Origin: Lichenifustis flavocetrariae
GTDB lineage: Bacteria > Pseudomonadota > Alphaproteobacteria > Rhizobiales > Beijerinckiaceae
Length of the DNA: 64,000 nucleotides
NCBI RefSeq assembly: GCF_026130545.1
Contig: NZ_JAMOIM010000001.1
Coordinates: forward strand, 1-64,000
Direction of reading: 5' to 3'
Made by a program: the position numbers and the translations under genes. The notes beneath the pieces are model-generated. The model was not told the origin of the DNA and made no database searches. It saw only the letters and a program-made list of their open reading frames with translations. Below, piece after piece: positions 16,124-24,462 of this stretch. Numbering within the stretch: the first letter of the stretch is position 1; every line of letters begins with the position of its first letter.

Positions 16124-17341
16124 ATGAGTCTGATCGAGAATCCCTTCTTCGAGCGGCATCCCAACGCGCACCGGATCACTTCGGATGCCGAAGCGATTGA
16201 AATCGCGGGCGAACTCGCGGTCGATTTCGCCCGCCAGGCTAATGAGCGCGACCGTGATCGACGCTTGCCGGTCGTCGAACTCGACCGCTTTTCGGGTTCC
16301 GGCCTCTGGGGGATCACGGTGCCGAAGGCCTACGGTGGGGCTGGTGTCAGCTTCGCCACGCTCGCGAAGGTCATCGCCCTGGTGTCAGCCGCCGATCCCT
16401 CGATCGGTCAAATCCCGCAGAACCATCTGGCGGCGCTCGACGCGATCCGGGTGACGGCAAGCGAGGAGCAGAAACGTCTCTGGTTCGGCCGCGTGCTGCA
16501 GGGGTACCGGCTCGGCAATGCGTTTTCCGAGGCCAAAAGCAAGCATGTCGGAGCTTTCGAGACGACGGTGCGTCGCGACGGCGACGCGTTTGTGGTCAAT
16601 GGCGAGAAGTTTTATGCGACGGGCGCGCTCTTCGCGCACTTCATTCATATCGGCGCCGTCGACGAAGAGGGCCGCGTGCATCTTGCCATCGCGGATCGGG
16701 ATGCGCCCGGTATCACGATCAGCGACACATGGTCGGGCTTCGGGCAGCGCACGACGGCCAGCGGCAACGTCAAGATCGACCACGTGCGCGTCGGGCCCGA
16801 GGCCCTGATCCCCGCTTTCAAGGGCGGCGAGGCGCCGTCCTCGAACGGCAGCGTGTCGCAGATCATCCAGGCCGCGGTCGATCTTGGCATCGCGCAGGGA
16901 GCGATCGACGAGACCATCCGGTTCGTGCGGACCCAGTCGCGTCCCTGGATCGACAGCGGCCAGGATCACGCCCACGAGGATGTCTTCACGATTCACCAGA
17001 TCGGCGACCTCGAAGTGAAGCTGCATGCGGCCGAGGCGCTGCTCGAAATCGCCGGTCGCGCGATCGACGGCATCCTGGACCGGCCCTCTGAGGCAGCGGT
17101 GGCCGAAACCACGGTGGCGGTCGCCGAAGCCAAAGTCTTGACCACCGAAATCGCCATCCTGGCCACCAACAAGCTGCACGAACTCGCCGGCACACGCTCG
17201 GTTCTGGCGAGCCACAATCTCGACCGGCACTGGCGTAACGCCCGGACGCACACGCTGCACGATCCCGTGCGCTGGAAGTATTTTCATGTCGGGAACCACG
17301 CGCTCAACGGCATTGCGCCGCCACGCCACGCCTGGAGCTGA
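16124..17341 (+). CDS. SfnB-family (acyl-CoA dehydrogenase fold) flavin-dependent oxidoreductase, copy 1
   Basis: A 405-residue protein of the acyl-CoA dehydrogenase fold, SfnB branch, related to the DszC sulfide monooxygenase. Landmarks: GLWGITVPKAYGGAGVSFAT (N-terminal helical domain), DPSIGQIPQNHLAALDAI, the middle beta domain with NGEKFYATGALFAHFIHIGA and SGFGQRTTASGNVKIDHVRV, and the C-terminal helical bundle ending LDRHWRNARTHTLHDPVRWK. The catalytic Glu of true acyl-CoA dehydrogenases is not evident, as expected for monooxygenase members that use reduced flavin and oxygen. First gene of the sulfur module, preceded by operator copy A. Substrate unknown. Confidence 0.88.
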   Translation: MSLIENPFFERHPNAHRITSDAEAIEIAGELAVDFARQANERDRDRRLPVVELDRFSGSGLWGITVPKAYGGAGVSFATLAKVIALVSAADPSIGQIPQNHLAALDAIRVTASEEQKRLWFGRVLQGYRLGNAFSEAKSKHVGAFETTVRRDGDAFVVNGEKFYATGALFAHFIHIGAVDEEGRVHLAIADRDAPGITISDTWSGFGQRTTASGNVKIDHVRVGPEALIPAFKGGEAPSSNGSVSQIIQAAVDLGIAQGAIDETIRFVRTQSRPWIDSGQDHAHEDVFTIHQIGDLEVKLHAAEALLEIAGRAIDGILDRPSEAAVAETTVAVAEAKVLTTEIAILATNKLHELAGTRSVLASHNLDRHWRNARTHTLHDPVRWKYFHVGNHALNGIAPPRHAWS

Positions 17342-17427
17342 TGGCTCCCCGTCCTCCTCTGAGGCGCCCGATAGTCCCGTCCTGACGGCCGCTCACCGGC
17401 ATCGAACAGATCTTGGAAGACCGCACC

Positions 17428-18678
17428 ATGCCCTCCGCCCTCGCTCATCGCATCGAATCTGACGACCCCGGCTTCTCGGCGCCGCCAATCCGCAGCCGGC
17501 CTGTCCGCCGCATCCGCGACGACGCCGAGGCTCTCGCCGTGGCACGCGATGTCGCCGCCGATCTGGCCAGGGAGGCGGCGCGCCGCGACCGTGAGCGGAT
17601 TCTGCCCTACGATGAGCTTGAGCGGGTGTCCGATGCCGGTCTTCTCGCCATCACGGTGCCGAAGATCTACGGGGGCGCCGGCGTCAAGGCCGGCACCGTG
17701 GCGCGCGTGATCGCGCTTCTCGCGGGCGCCGACGGCTCGATCGGTCAAATCCCGCAGAATCACTTCTTCATGCTCGAAGCGCTGCGCCTGCAGGGCACCG
17801 AAGCGCAGAAACGGTTCTTCTACGATCGCGTCCTGGCAGGCGAACGCATCTTCAATGCCTTGTCGGAGCGCGGAACCAAGACCGCCCAGGACCACAACAC
17901 CCGGCTGACTCGAACCAGTGACGGCTTTCGGCTGAATGGCACGAAATTCTATTCGACCGGCGTGCTGTTCGCGCATTGGATCGCGGTCGTGGCCAACAAT
18001 GACGAGGGCATAAGCACTCTCGCCTTCGTGCCGCGCGAAACGGCCGGGATCACCGTGGTCGACGATTGGACCGGATTCGGTCAGAGGACGACGGGATCGG
18101 GCACCACGCATCTCGCCGACGTGCCCGTCCATCCTTTCTCGGTCATTCCCTTCAAGGCTCTCTTCGAGGTTCCGACATCGATGGGGCCTTTCGCCCAGAT
18201 CATGCACGCGGCCATCGAGCAAGGCATCGCGGAAGCTGCGCTCGCACAGGCGATCCACTTCGTGCGCCACCACACGCGCCCCTGGAAGGATAGCGGCCTC
18301 GATCGCGCAGCCGACGACCCTTACGTCGTCTCGGCGATCGGCGAGATGAAGATCCGCACCGAGGCCTCCGGCGCCCTTCTCAACCGCGCCGGCCTTTCAG
18401 TCGACACGGCCACGGACGAGCCGACGGCCGACACCGTGGCGGCGGCCTCGATCGCCGTCGCCGAGGCGAAGGTGGCCTCGACCGAAACGGCGCTGTTCGT
18501 CGCCTCGAAGCTGATCGAGCTCGCGGGATCGAGCGCCACCCTGCAGGAACACGGCCTCGACCGTTTCTGGCGCAATGCCCGTACCCATACGGTGCACGAC
18601 CCGATCCGCTGGAAATATCGGTTCATCGGCGACTATTGGCTGAACGGCATCAACCCGCCCCGTCACGGCGCGATCTGA
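17428..18678 (+). CDS. SfnB-family flavin-dependent oxidoreductase, copy 2
   Basis: A 416-residue paralogue of the preceding gene, 86 bases downstream, with the same blocks: GLLAITVPKIYGGAGVKAGT, DGSIGQIPQNHFFMLEALRL, NGTKFYSTGVLFAHWIAVVA, TGFGQRTTGSGTTHLADVPV and LDRFWRNARTHTVHDPIRWK. The two are clearly related but well diverged, so each may take a different step or substrate. ATG at 17428 has a GGAAGA ribosome site; a TTG five codons upstream is less likely. It reads on into the FMN monooxygenase gene 11 bases later. Confidence 0.88.
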   Translation: MPSALAHRIESDDPGFSAPPIRSRPVRRIRDDAEALAVARDVAADLAREAARRDRERILPYDELERVSDAGLLAITVPKIYGGAGVKAGTVARVIALLAGADGSIGQIPQNHFFMLEALRLQGTEAQKRFFYDRVLAGERIFNALSERGTKTAQDHNTRLTRTSDGFRLNGTKFYSTGVLFAHWIAVVANNDEGISTLAFVPRETAGITVVDDWTGFGQRTTGSGTTHLADVPVHPFSVIPFKALFEVPTSMGPFAQIMHAAIEQGIAEAALAQAIHFVRHHTRPWKDSGLDRAADDPYVVSAIGEMKIRTEASGALLNRAGLSVDTATDEPTADTVAAASIAVAEAKVASTETALFVASKLIELAGSSATLQEHGLDRFWRNARTHTVHDPIRWKYRFIGDYWLNGINPPRHGAI

Positions 18679-18689
18679 CGGAGAGGGTC

Positions 18690-20057
18690 TTGGCCAAGCA
18701 GATCCGCCTCAACGCCTTCGACATGAACTGCGTGGTCCATCAATCACCGGGACTCTGGCGCCACCCACGCGACCGCTCCCGGGACTACAAGAGCCTGAGG
18801 CCCTGGATCGAACTGGCTCAGACGCTCGAGCGCGGCCTGTTCGACGGGCTCTTTCTCGCCGACGTGCTCGGGGTCTACGACGTCTTCGGGGACACGGCCG
18901 ATGCTGCGCTGATCCATGCGACCCAGGTGCCGGTCAACGACCCGCTGCTTCTGGTGCCCGCGATGGCGGCCGCGACCGAGAATCTCGGCTTCGGAGTCAC
19001 GGTCACGCTCTCCTACGAGCCCCCATTTCCCTTCGCCCGGCGCATGTCGACGCTCGACCATCTGACGGATGGCCGCATCGGCTGGAACATCGTCACTGGC
19101 TATCTGAACAGCGCCGCCAAAGGCTTGGGCGAAACAGGCCAGCGCGGCCATGACGACCGTTACGCGGTCGCCGAAGACTACATGCAGGTCGTCTACAAGC
19201 TCTGGGAAGGGTCTTGGGAGAACGATGCGGTGCGGGCCGACCCGGCGAGTGGGGTCTTCACCGATCCGACGCGAGTGCACCGCATCCGCCACGACGGACC
19301 CCATTACAAGCTCGACGCCATCCATTTGTGTGAGCCGTCGCCGCAACGCACGCCCGTCCTCTACCAGGCCGGGACCTCGCCGGCCGGGCGGGGTTTTGCG
19401 GGCCGCCACGCCGAATGCGTGTTCATGTCAGGGCCCTCAAAGCAGGTGGTGGCACCGCGTGTCGCGGCGATCCGCAAGGCCGCCGTCGAGGCCGGCCGCG
19501 CGGCCTCCGATATCCTCGTCTTCACGCTCATGACCGTCATTGTCGCGGAGACTGATGAGGCAGCCGAGGCGCTTATGGCCGACTACTGCCGCTACGCCGA
19601 TCCTGTCGGAGCCCTGACGCTGATGTCGGGCTGGACCGGGGTCGATTTTTCCAGGCTCGATCCCGACCAGGTCGTCGAGCATGTCGACAACGAGGCGGGT
19701 CGCTCCGCCCTCGAAAACATCACTCGCGCCGATCCGAACCGGCGTTGGACGGTACGCGAGGTCGCCGAACATGTCTGTATCGGCGGCATCGGCCCGCTCA
19801 TCGTCGGCTCTCCGCGGACCGTGGCGGACGCGCTCGAAGCCTGGATCGACGACACCGATGTCGACGGCTTCAACCTTGCCTTCGCGGTCCGGCCCGAAAC
19901 TTTTGAGGCCGTCGTCGACCTGCTCGTGCCCGAACTGCAGAAGCGGGGACGCTATAAGCAGGCTTACGCGCCAGGCCCGTTGCGCGAAAAGCTGTTCGGT
20001 CGCCCGCGCCTTGCCGAGACCCACCCGGCCCGGGAAGTCGCTCGCTTCCGCGCGTGA
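18690..20057 (+). CDS. NtaA/SnaA/DszA-family FMN-dependent monooxygenase, copy 1
   Basis: A 455-residue bacterial-luciferase-like monooxygenase. These enzymes use FMNH2 from a separate reductase to cleave C-S or C-N bonds (DszA on sulfones, NtaA on nitrilotriacetate, YtnJ/YxeK on S-substituted cysteines). Landmarks: NAFDMNCVVHQSPGLWRHP, FDGLFLADVLGVYDV, PFARRMSTLDHLTDGRIGWN and VTGYLNSAAKGLG, then DRYAVAEDYMQVVYKLWEGS. The start is TTG at 18690 with GGAG just ahead; it directly precedes the conserved KQIRLNAFDMN. No flavin reductase lies in the window. Confidence 0.9.
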   Translation: MAKQIRLNAFDMNCVVHQSPGLWRHPRDRSRDYKSLRPWIELAQTLERGLFDGLFLADVLGVYDVFGDTADAALIHATQVPVNDPLLLVPAMAAATENLGFGVTVTLSYEPPFPFARRMSTLDHLTDGRIGWNIVTGYLNSAAKGLGETGQRGHDDRYAVAEDYMQVVYKLWEGSWENDAVRADPASGVFTDPTRVHRIRHDGPHYKLDAIHLCEPSPQRTPVLYQAGTSPAGRGFAGRHAECVFMSGPSKQVVAPRVAAIRKAAVEAGRAASDILVFTLMTVIVAETDEAAEALMADYCRYADPVGALTLMSGWTGVDFSRLDPDQVVEHVDNEAGRSALENITRADPNRRWTVREVAEHVCIGGIGPLIVGSPRTVADALEAWIDDTDVDGFNLAFAVRPETFEAVVDLLVPELQKRGRYKQAYAPGPLREKLFGRPRLAETHPAREVARFRA

Positions 20058-20106
20058 CACACCTGCGGGGACAGAGGCGAAGGTCGGCAAGGGACGACGC
20101 GAATTA

Positions 20107-20125
20107 ATCTATAATTTTTGTAGAC
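20107..20125 (+). promoter_or_regulatory. 19-bp palindromic operator-like site, copy B
   Basis: ATCTATAATTTTTGTAGAC lies in the 160-base gap before the second FMN monooxygenase, so a second promoter probably starts here. It matches copy A at both arms and matches the reverse complement of copy C at 17 of 19 positions. Confidence 0.6.
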
Positions 20126-20218
20126 AAATATCGCAGCATCGGGTTTGCTGCATGTGCTCAGTCGCCGCCGTGGCCACCCTGTTGTGCCGGGCGCATGAAA
20201 ACAATTTCGGAGTCGGGA

Positions 20219-21616
20219 ATGACGCGGCAGATGCGCTTCAATGCGTTCGACATGAACTGCGTGGGCCACCAGTCTCCTGGTCTCTGGGCTCACCCGCGCG
20301 ACAAATCCTGGCAGTATAAGGACCTCGAATACTGGACGGGCCTGGCTCAGACGCTCGAACGGGGCGTCTTCGACGGCATCTTTATTGCCGACGTCCTGGG
20401 TGTCTACGACGTCTACAAGGGAAGTGCCTATCACGCGATCCAACAGGGCGCGCAGATCCCGGTCAACGATCCTCTGCAGCTCGTCCCGGCCATGGCGGTG
20501 GTGACGAAGCATCTCGGCTTCGGCATCACGGCTTCGATCTCCTTCGAGCACCCCTATCCGTTCGCCCGGCGCATGTCGACGATCGACCATCTGACCAAGG
20601 GCCGGGTCGGCTGGAATATCGTGACGTCCTATCTCGACAGCGGCGCCCGCAACCTCGGCCAGTCCACGCAGGTCGCCCATAACGACCGCTACGATGTCGC
20701 CGACGAATATGTCGAGGTGCTCTACAAGCTCTGGGAGGGCAGCTGGGAAGAGGGGGCGGTGGTGCGCGACCGCGAGGCCCGCATCTTCGCCCATCCCGAG
20801 AAGGTGCATCAGATCGGCCACAAGGGTCGCTTCTTCGACGTGCCCGGCTACCACCTGTCGGAGCCGTCGCCGCAACGCAGCGTCGTCATCTACCAGGCGG
20901 GCGCTTCGAGCCGCGGCAAGGCCTTCGCGGCCGAACACGCGGAATGCGTCTTCGTGGCGGCGCCGAGCAAGACCATCCTGAAGGCCTATGTGGCCGACAT
21001 TCGCCGGCGCGCGGCGGCGGCCGGGCGGGACCCTCGAAAACTCTTCGTCTACACGCTGCTGACCGTCATCGTCGACGAGACCGACGCCAAGGCGCAGGCC
21101 AAGTTCGAGGACTACCAAAGCTATGTGAACTATGATGGCTCACTCGTCTTCATGTCGGGCTGGACCGGCATCGACTTCGGCCAATATGCGCCAACCGACC
21201 TCGTCCGGAAGGTCGAAACGAACGCCATCATCTCGGCCGTCGAGGCCCTGTCGGAAGGCGATCCGGACAAGAAGTGGACCGTCGAGGAACTCGCGAAGTT
21301 CGGCGGCATCGGCGGCATGGGCCCGGTCGTGGTGGGATCCGCCGCGACCGTGGCCGACGTCCTGCAGGACTGGGTCGCCGAGACCGATGTCGACGGTTTC
21401 AACCTCGCCTATGCGGTGACCCCTGAGACCTTCGAGGATGTCGTCCAGCACCTCGTACCCGAGTTGCAGAAACGCGGCGCCTATCCGCGCGCCTATGTGC
21501 CGGGCACCTTGCGCGAGAAGCTGTTCGGCGACGGCCCCTATCTGCCTGCAACACATCCAGCGGCCCGTTACCGCGATCTCGGGCGGCAGCACCGCACCGC
21601 CGAGGCCGCGGAATGA
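20219..21616 (+). CDS. NtaA/SnaA/DszA-family FMN-dependent monooxygenase, copy 2
   Basis: A 465-residue paralogue of the enzyme at 18690: NAFDMNCVGHQSPGLWAHP, FDGIFIADVLGVYDVYKGS, PFARRMSTIDHLTKGRVGWN, VTSYLDSGARNLGQ and YDVADEYVEVLYKLWEGSWE. Two ATGs are possible, 20195 and 20219; the second has GGAG about eight bases ahead and sits nearer the conserved N-terminus. Operator copy B lies about 95 bases upstream. The stop overlaps the start of the ABC ATPase gene (ATGA), so the enzyme and the importer are made together, which ties its substrate to the imported compound. Confidence 0.9.
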   Translation: MTRQMRFNAFDMNCVGHQSPGLWAHPRDKSWQYKDLEYWTGLAQTLERGVFDGIFIADVLGVYDVYKGSAYHAIQQGAQIPVNDPLQLVPAMAVVTKHLGFGITASISFEHPYPFARRMSTIDHLTKGRVGWNIVTSYLDSGARNLGQSTQVAHNDRYDVADEYVEVLYKLWEGSWEEGAVVRDREARIFAHPEKVHQIGHKGRFFDVPGYHLSEPSPQRSVVIYQAGASSRGKAFAAEHAECVFVAAPSKTILKAYVADIRRRAAAAGRDPRKLFVYTLLTVIVDETDAKAQAKFEDYQSYVNYDGSLVFMSGWTGIDFGQYAPTDLVRKVETNAIISAVEALSEGDPDKKWTVEELAKFGGIGGMGPVVVGSAATVADVLQDWVAETDVDGFNLAYAVTPETFEDVVQHLVPELQKRGAYPRAYVPGTLREKLFGDGPYLPATHPAARYRDLGRQHRTAEAAE

Positions 21617-22383
21617 GTGCGCCCATTCTCGACGTGCAGCAGGTGTCGCTCTCGTTTCGCGGCATCAAGGCGCTCACCGATCTCAGCTTCGCGGTCGAAA
21701 AGGGCGAGATCTGCGCCCTCATCGGACCGAACGGTGCGGGCAAGAGCTCGCTCCTCAACATCGTCAATGGCGTCTACCGGGCGAGTTCAGGGCGCATCAT
21801 TTTTGATGGCGCGCCCTTTGATCGGCCGACCCCCATGGCGGCCGCGCAGCGGGGCATCGGCCGCACCTTCCAGAACAATGCCCTGTTCCACCGCATGAGC
21901 GTACTCGACAACGTGTTGACGGGCCTGACGCGCCTCGGGCGCTGCAACCTGCTGGAGATCGCCTTCCGGGTCGGCCGGCACCCCGCCGAGCGCCGCGCCT
22001 TTCGTCAGCGCGCCGATGAGATCATCGGATTTCTCGAAATCGGCGCCTACCGCGACACGGTGGTGGGTGGCTTGCCCTACGGCCTGCAGAAACGGGTCGA
22101 GATGGCGCGGGCTCTCGTGGCGTCCCCAACGTTGCTGCTGCTCGACGAGCCGATTGCGGGAATGAACGCCGAAGAGAAGACGGAGCTCAGCCGGCTGATC
22201 GCGGAGGTCAATCGCGTCTTCGGCACCACAATCGTGCTGATCGAGCACGACATCGGCGTGGTGATGGGCCTCTCGCATCACGTCGTCGTGCTCGACTACG
22301 GCCGCAAGGTCGGCGACGGCACGCCCGCTGAAGTCCGGCGCAATCCGGAGGTCATCGCGGCCTATCTCGGCACCAGGCACTGA
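21613..22383 (+). CDS. ABC transporter ATP-binding protein, LivG type
   Basis: A 256-residue ATPase of the branched-chain amino acid (HAAT) importer class. Walker A GPNGAGKS (38-45), Q-loop TFQN, signature region LPYGLQKRVEMARAL (154-168, PYGLQ instead of SYGEQ), Walker B LLLLDEP (174-180) and switch His212. The C-terminal DYGRKVGDGTPAEVRRNPEVIAAYLG is the LivG hallmark. The start overlaps the monooxygenase stop by four bases. It energises the two permeases that follow, together with the LivF-type ATPase at 25811. Confidence 0.93.
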   Translation: MSAPILDVQQVSLSFRGIKALTDLSFAVEKGEICALIGPNGAGKSSLLNIVNGVYRASSGRIIFDGAPFDRPTPMAAAQRGIGRTFQNNALFHRMSVLDNVLTGLTRLGRCNLLEIAFRVGRHPAERRAFRQRADEIIGFLEIGAYRDTVVGGLPYGLQKRVEMARALVASPTLLLLDEPIAGMNAEEKTELSRLIAEVNRVFGTTIVLIEHDIGVVMGLSHHVVVLDYGRKVGDGTPAEVRRNPEVIAAYLGTRH

Positions 22384-22393
22384 GGGCGGCGCG

Positions 22394-23272
22394 ATGTTCT
22401 TTCTCAACGTCCTGACCTCCGGCCTACTGTCCGGGCTCATGTACGCCCTGGTCGCGATCGGTTTTGTGCTGATTTACAAGGCCTCGGGCGTGTTTAATTT
22501 CGCGCAAGGCTCGATGGTGCTGTTCGCGGCCCTGACTTTCGTGGTGCTGAACGAGCATGGCCTGCCCTTCTGGGCCGCATTTCCGATCACCGTCTTGGTC
22601 ATGATCGTCGGCGCGGTGCTGATTGAACGGCTCGTGCTTCGGCCGCTGGTGAACCGCAGCCCCAACACGCTGTTCATGGCGACTCTCGGCCTGAGCTTCG
22701 TCATCGAGGGCCTGGCCCAGGCCCTGTTCGGCTCCGACGTCCACCAGCTCGACCTCGGCATCGACGACATGCCGCTCGATCTCTGGGGGCTGCAGATCAG
22801 CACCTTCGACATCTTCGCCTCCGCGGTCGCGGTCGTCCTCGTCGCGGTGCTGGCCGTCCTGTTCAGCAAGACCCGGATGGGCATTTCGTTGCGCGCCGTG
22901 GCGGACGATACGCTTGCGGCGCAGTCGATCGGCATCCGTCTGCCGCGCATCTGGCAGATCGTGTGGAGCGTGTCGGGCCTCGTGGCACTCGTGGCGGGGC
23001 TCCTTTGGGGGGCACGGCAGGGCGTGCAGTTCTCGCTGTCGCTCGTGGTACTGAAAGCCATGCCGGTGCTGATCATCGGCGGCTTCTCGTCGATCCCCGG
23101 CGCCATCGTGGGCGGCCTGTTGGTCGGAGCGACCGAGAACCTCGCCGACATCTACATCGGCCCTCTCGTCCAGGGCAGCGTGTCGACATGGTTCGCCTAC
23201 ATTCTGGCCGTGGCCTTCCTGCTCATCCGACCGTCCGGCCTGTTCGGCGAAACCACGATCGCAAGGGTCTGA
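22394..23272 (+). CDS. ABC transporter permease, LivH type
   Basis: A 292-residue inner-membrane permease with about eight hydrophobic helices. Landmarks: GLLSGLMYALVAIGFVLIYK, ASGVFNFAQGSMVLFAA (the conserved NFAQG), LRAVADDTLAAQSIGI (the coupling region that docks to the ATPase) and the C-terminal KAMPVLIIGGFSSIPGAIVG. It follows the ATPase gene by ten bases. It forms the membrane channel with the LivM-type permease at 23276. The cargo cannot be told from permease sequence. Confidence 0.93.
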   Translation: MFFLNVLTSGLLSGLMYALVAIGFVLIYKASGVFNFAQGSMVLFAALTFVVLNEHGLPFWAAFPITVLVMIVGAVLIERLVLRPLVNRSPNTLFMATLGLSFVIEGLAQALFGSDVHQLDLGIDDMPLDLWGLQISTFDIFASAVAVVLVAVLAVLFSKTRMGISLRAVADDTLAAQSIGIRLPRIWQIVWSVSGLVALVAGLLWGARQGVQFSLSLVVLKAMPVLIIGGFSSIPGAIVGGLLVGATENLADIYIGPLVQGSVSTWFAYILAVAFLLIRPSGLFGETTIARV

Positions 23273-23275
23273 GCC

Positions 23276-24328
23276 ATGACGGCCATCATCTCCCAGGCCC
23301 CCGCCGATCGCCCCGTGCTAACGCCTCGCACCGTCCTGCTGGCCCTCGGTCTCGTCATCCTCGCGGTCGTGCCAGTGATCGGCAGCGACTATTGGCTGAA
23401 TTCGCTGATCGTCCCCACCCTGGTGATGGGCCTCGCGGGCGTCGGATTGAATCTTCTGACTGGCTATGCGGGCCTCGTGTCGCTCGGCTCGGCGGCCTTC
23501 ATGTCGATCGGGGCCTTCTCGACCTACAACCTGATCCTACGGGTTCCGGCCCTGCCGCTTCCCGTCGCCCTCATCGTGGCCGGCCTCATCGCAGCCTCGG
23601 CGGGTGTGCTGTTCGGGCTGCCCAGCCTCCGCATCAAGGGTTTCTATCTCAGCGCCTCGACGCTTGGCGCGCAGTTCTTCTTCGAATGGCTGTTCACCAA
23701 TTTCCATTGGTTCTCCAACGACAGCATGTCGCTGACGATCTCGGCGCCGCGCCTCGCGATCTTCGGGCACGACCTGAACTCGCCGGTGGGCCGCTACAGC
23801 CTCGTCGTCGTGACAACCCTGCTCCTGCTCTGGCTCGCCCACAATCTCATCGACAGCCGGATCGGCCGAGACTGGATGGCGATCCGCGACATGGATACGG
23901 CCGCGGCCGTCGCCGGCATTCCGGTCGGGCGCCGAAAGCTCCTGGCCTATGGCGTCAGCTCGTTTTTCTGCGGCATCGCCGGGGCGCTCTGGGCCTTCTG
24001 CTACCTCGGTACGGCCGACGCCCATGCCTTCGACCTCGACAAGTCGTTCCAGGTCCTCTTCATCGTGATCATCGGCGGATCCGCCAGCATCCTGGGCAAT
24101 TTCCTCGGTGCCGCTTTCATCGTGCTGACCCCGATCGCGCTCGACATCCTCGTGCAGGCGCTTGGCCTCGACGGCATCGTCGACCATGGCACGGTCAGCA
24201 ACATGCTCCGCATCGTCTTCGGAGCCATCATCATCCTGCTCCTGATCAAGGAGCCGGACGGATTGGCGAGCCTGATCGGCAGGCTCGCCCGGCGGCTCTC
24301 CGCCCGACCTTCCAGAGGAACGCCATGA
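23276..24328 (+). CDS. ABC transporter permease, LivM type
   Basis: A 350-residue partner permease. Landmarks: AGVGLNLLTGYAGLVSLGSA, AAFMSIGAFSTYNL, RDWMAIRDMDTAAAVAGIPV (ATPase docking helix) and FHxx-like FQVLFIVIIGGSASILGNFL. Usual LivM length. Three bases separate it from the LivH-type gene. Its TGA overlaps a seven-codon frame (ATG at 24325) with its own AGAGGA site, and a 134-base gap with a small hairpin (CGCGT-CACG-ACGCG, 24405-24418) precedes the binding-protein gene, a place where transcript levels are often adjusted. Confidence 0.93.
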   Translation: MTAIISQAPADRPVLTPRTVLLALGLVILAVVPVIGSDYWLNSLIVPTLVMGLAGVGLNLLTGYAGLVSLGSAAFMSIGAFSTYNLILRVPALPLPVALIVAGLIAASAGVLFGLPSLRIKGFYLSASTLGAQFFFEWLFTNFHWFSNDSMSLTISAPRLAIFGHDLNSPVGRYSLVVVTTLLLLWLAHNLIDSRIGRDWMAIRDMDTAAAVAGIPVGRRKLLAYGVSSFFCGIAGALWAFCYLGTADAHAFDLDKSFQVLFIVIIGGSASILGNFLGAAFIVLTPIALDILVQALGLDGIVDHGTVSNMLRIVFGAIIILLLIKEPDGLASLIGRLARRLSARPSRGTP

Positions 24329-24462
24329 CCCGCCCCATTTCGTGTTGACGCTTCTCTAGGCCCGACACCCACCTCGTTTCCTCTTTTTCGGCAAGGCAGC
24401 GGCCCGCGTCACGACGCGTGGGATCGGCACCGGCTTGCCTACTCTCAAGGACGATTCACACC

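Noticed and set aside
20152-20319. Short cysteine-containing frame MCSVAAVATLLCRA before the second monooxygenase, considered as a leader peptide
   Set aside because: The frame does not stop but runs far into the monooxygenase gene, and it lacks a ribosome site.
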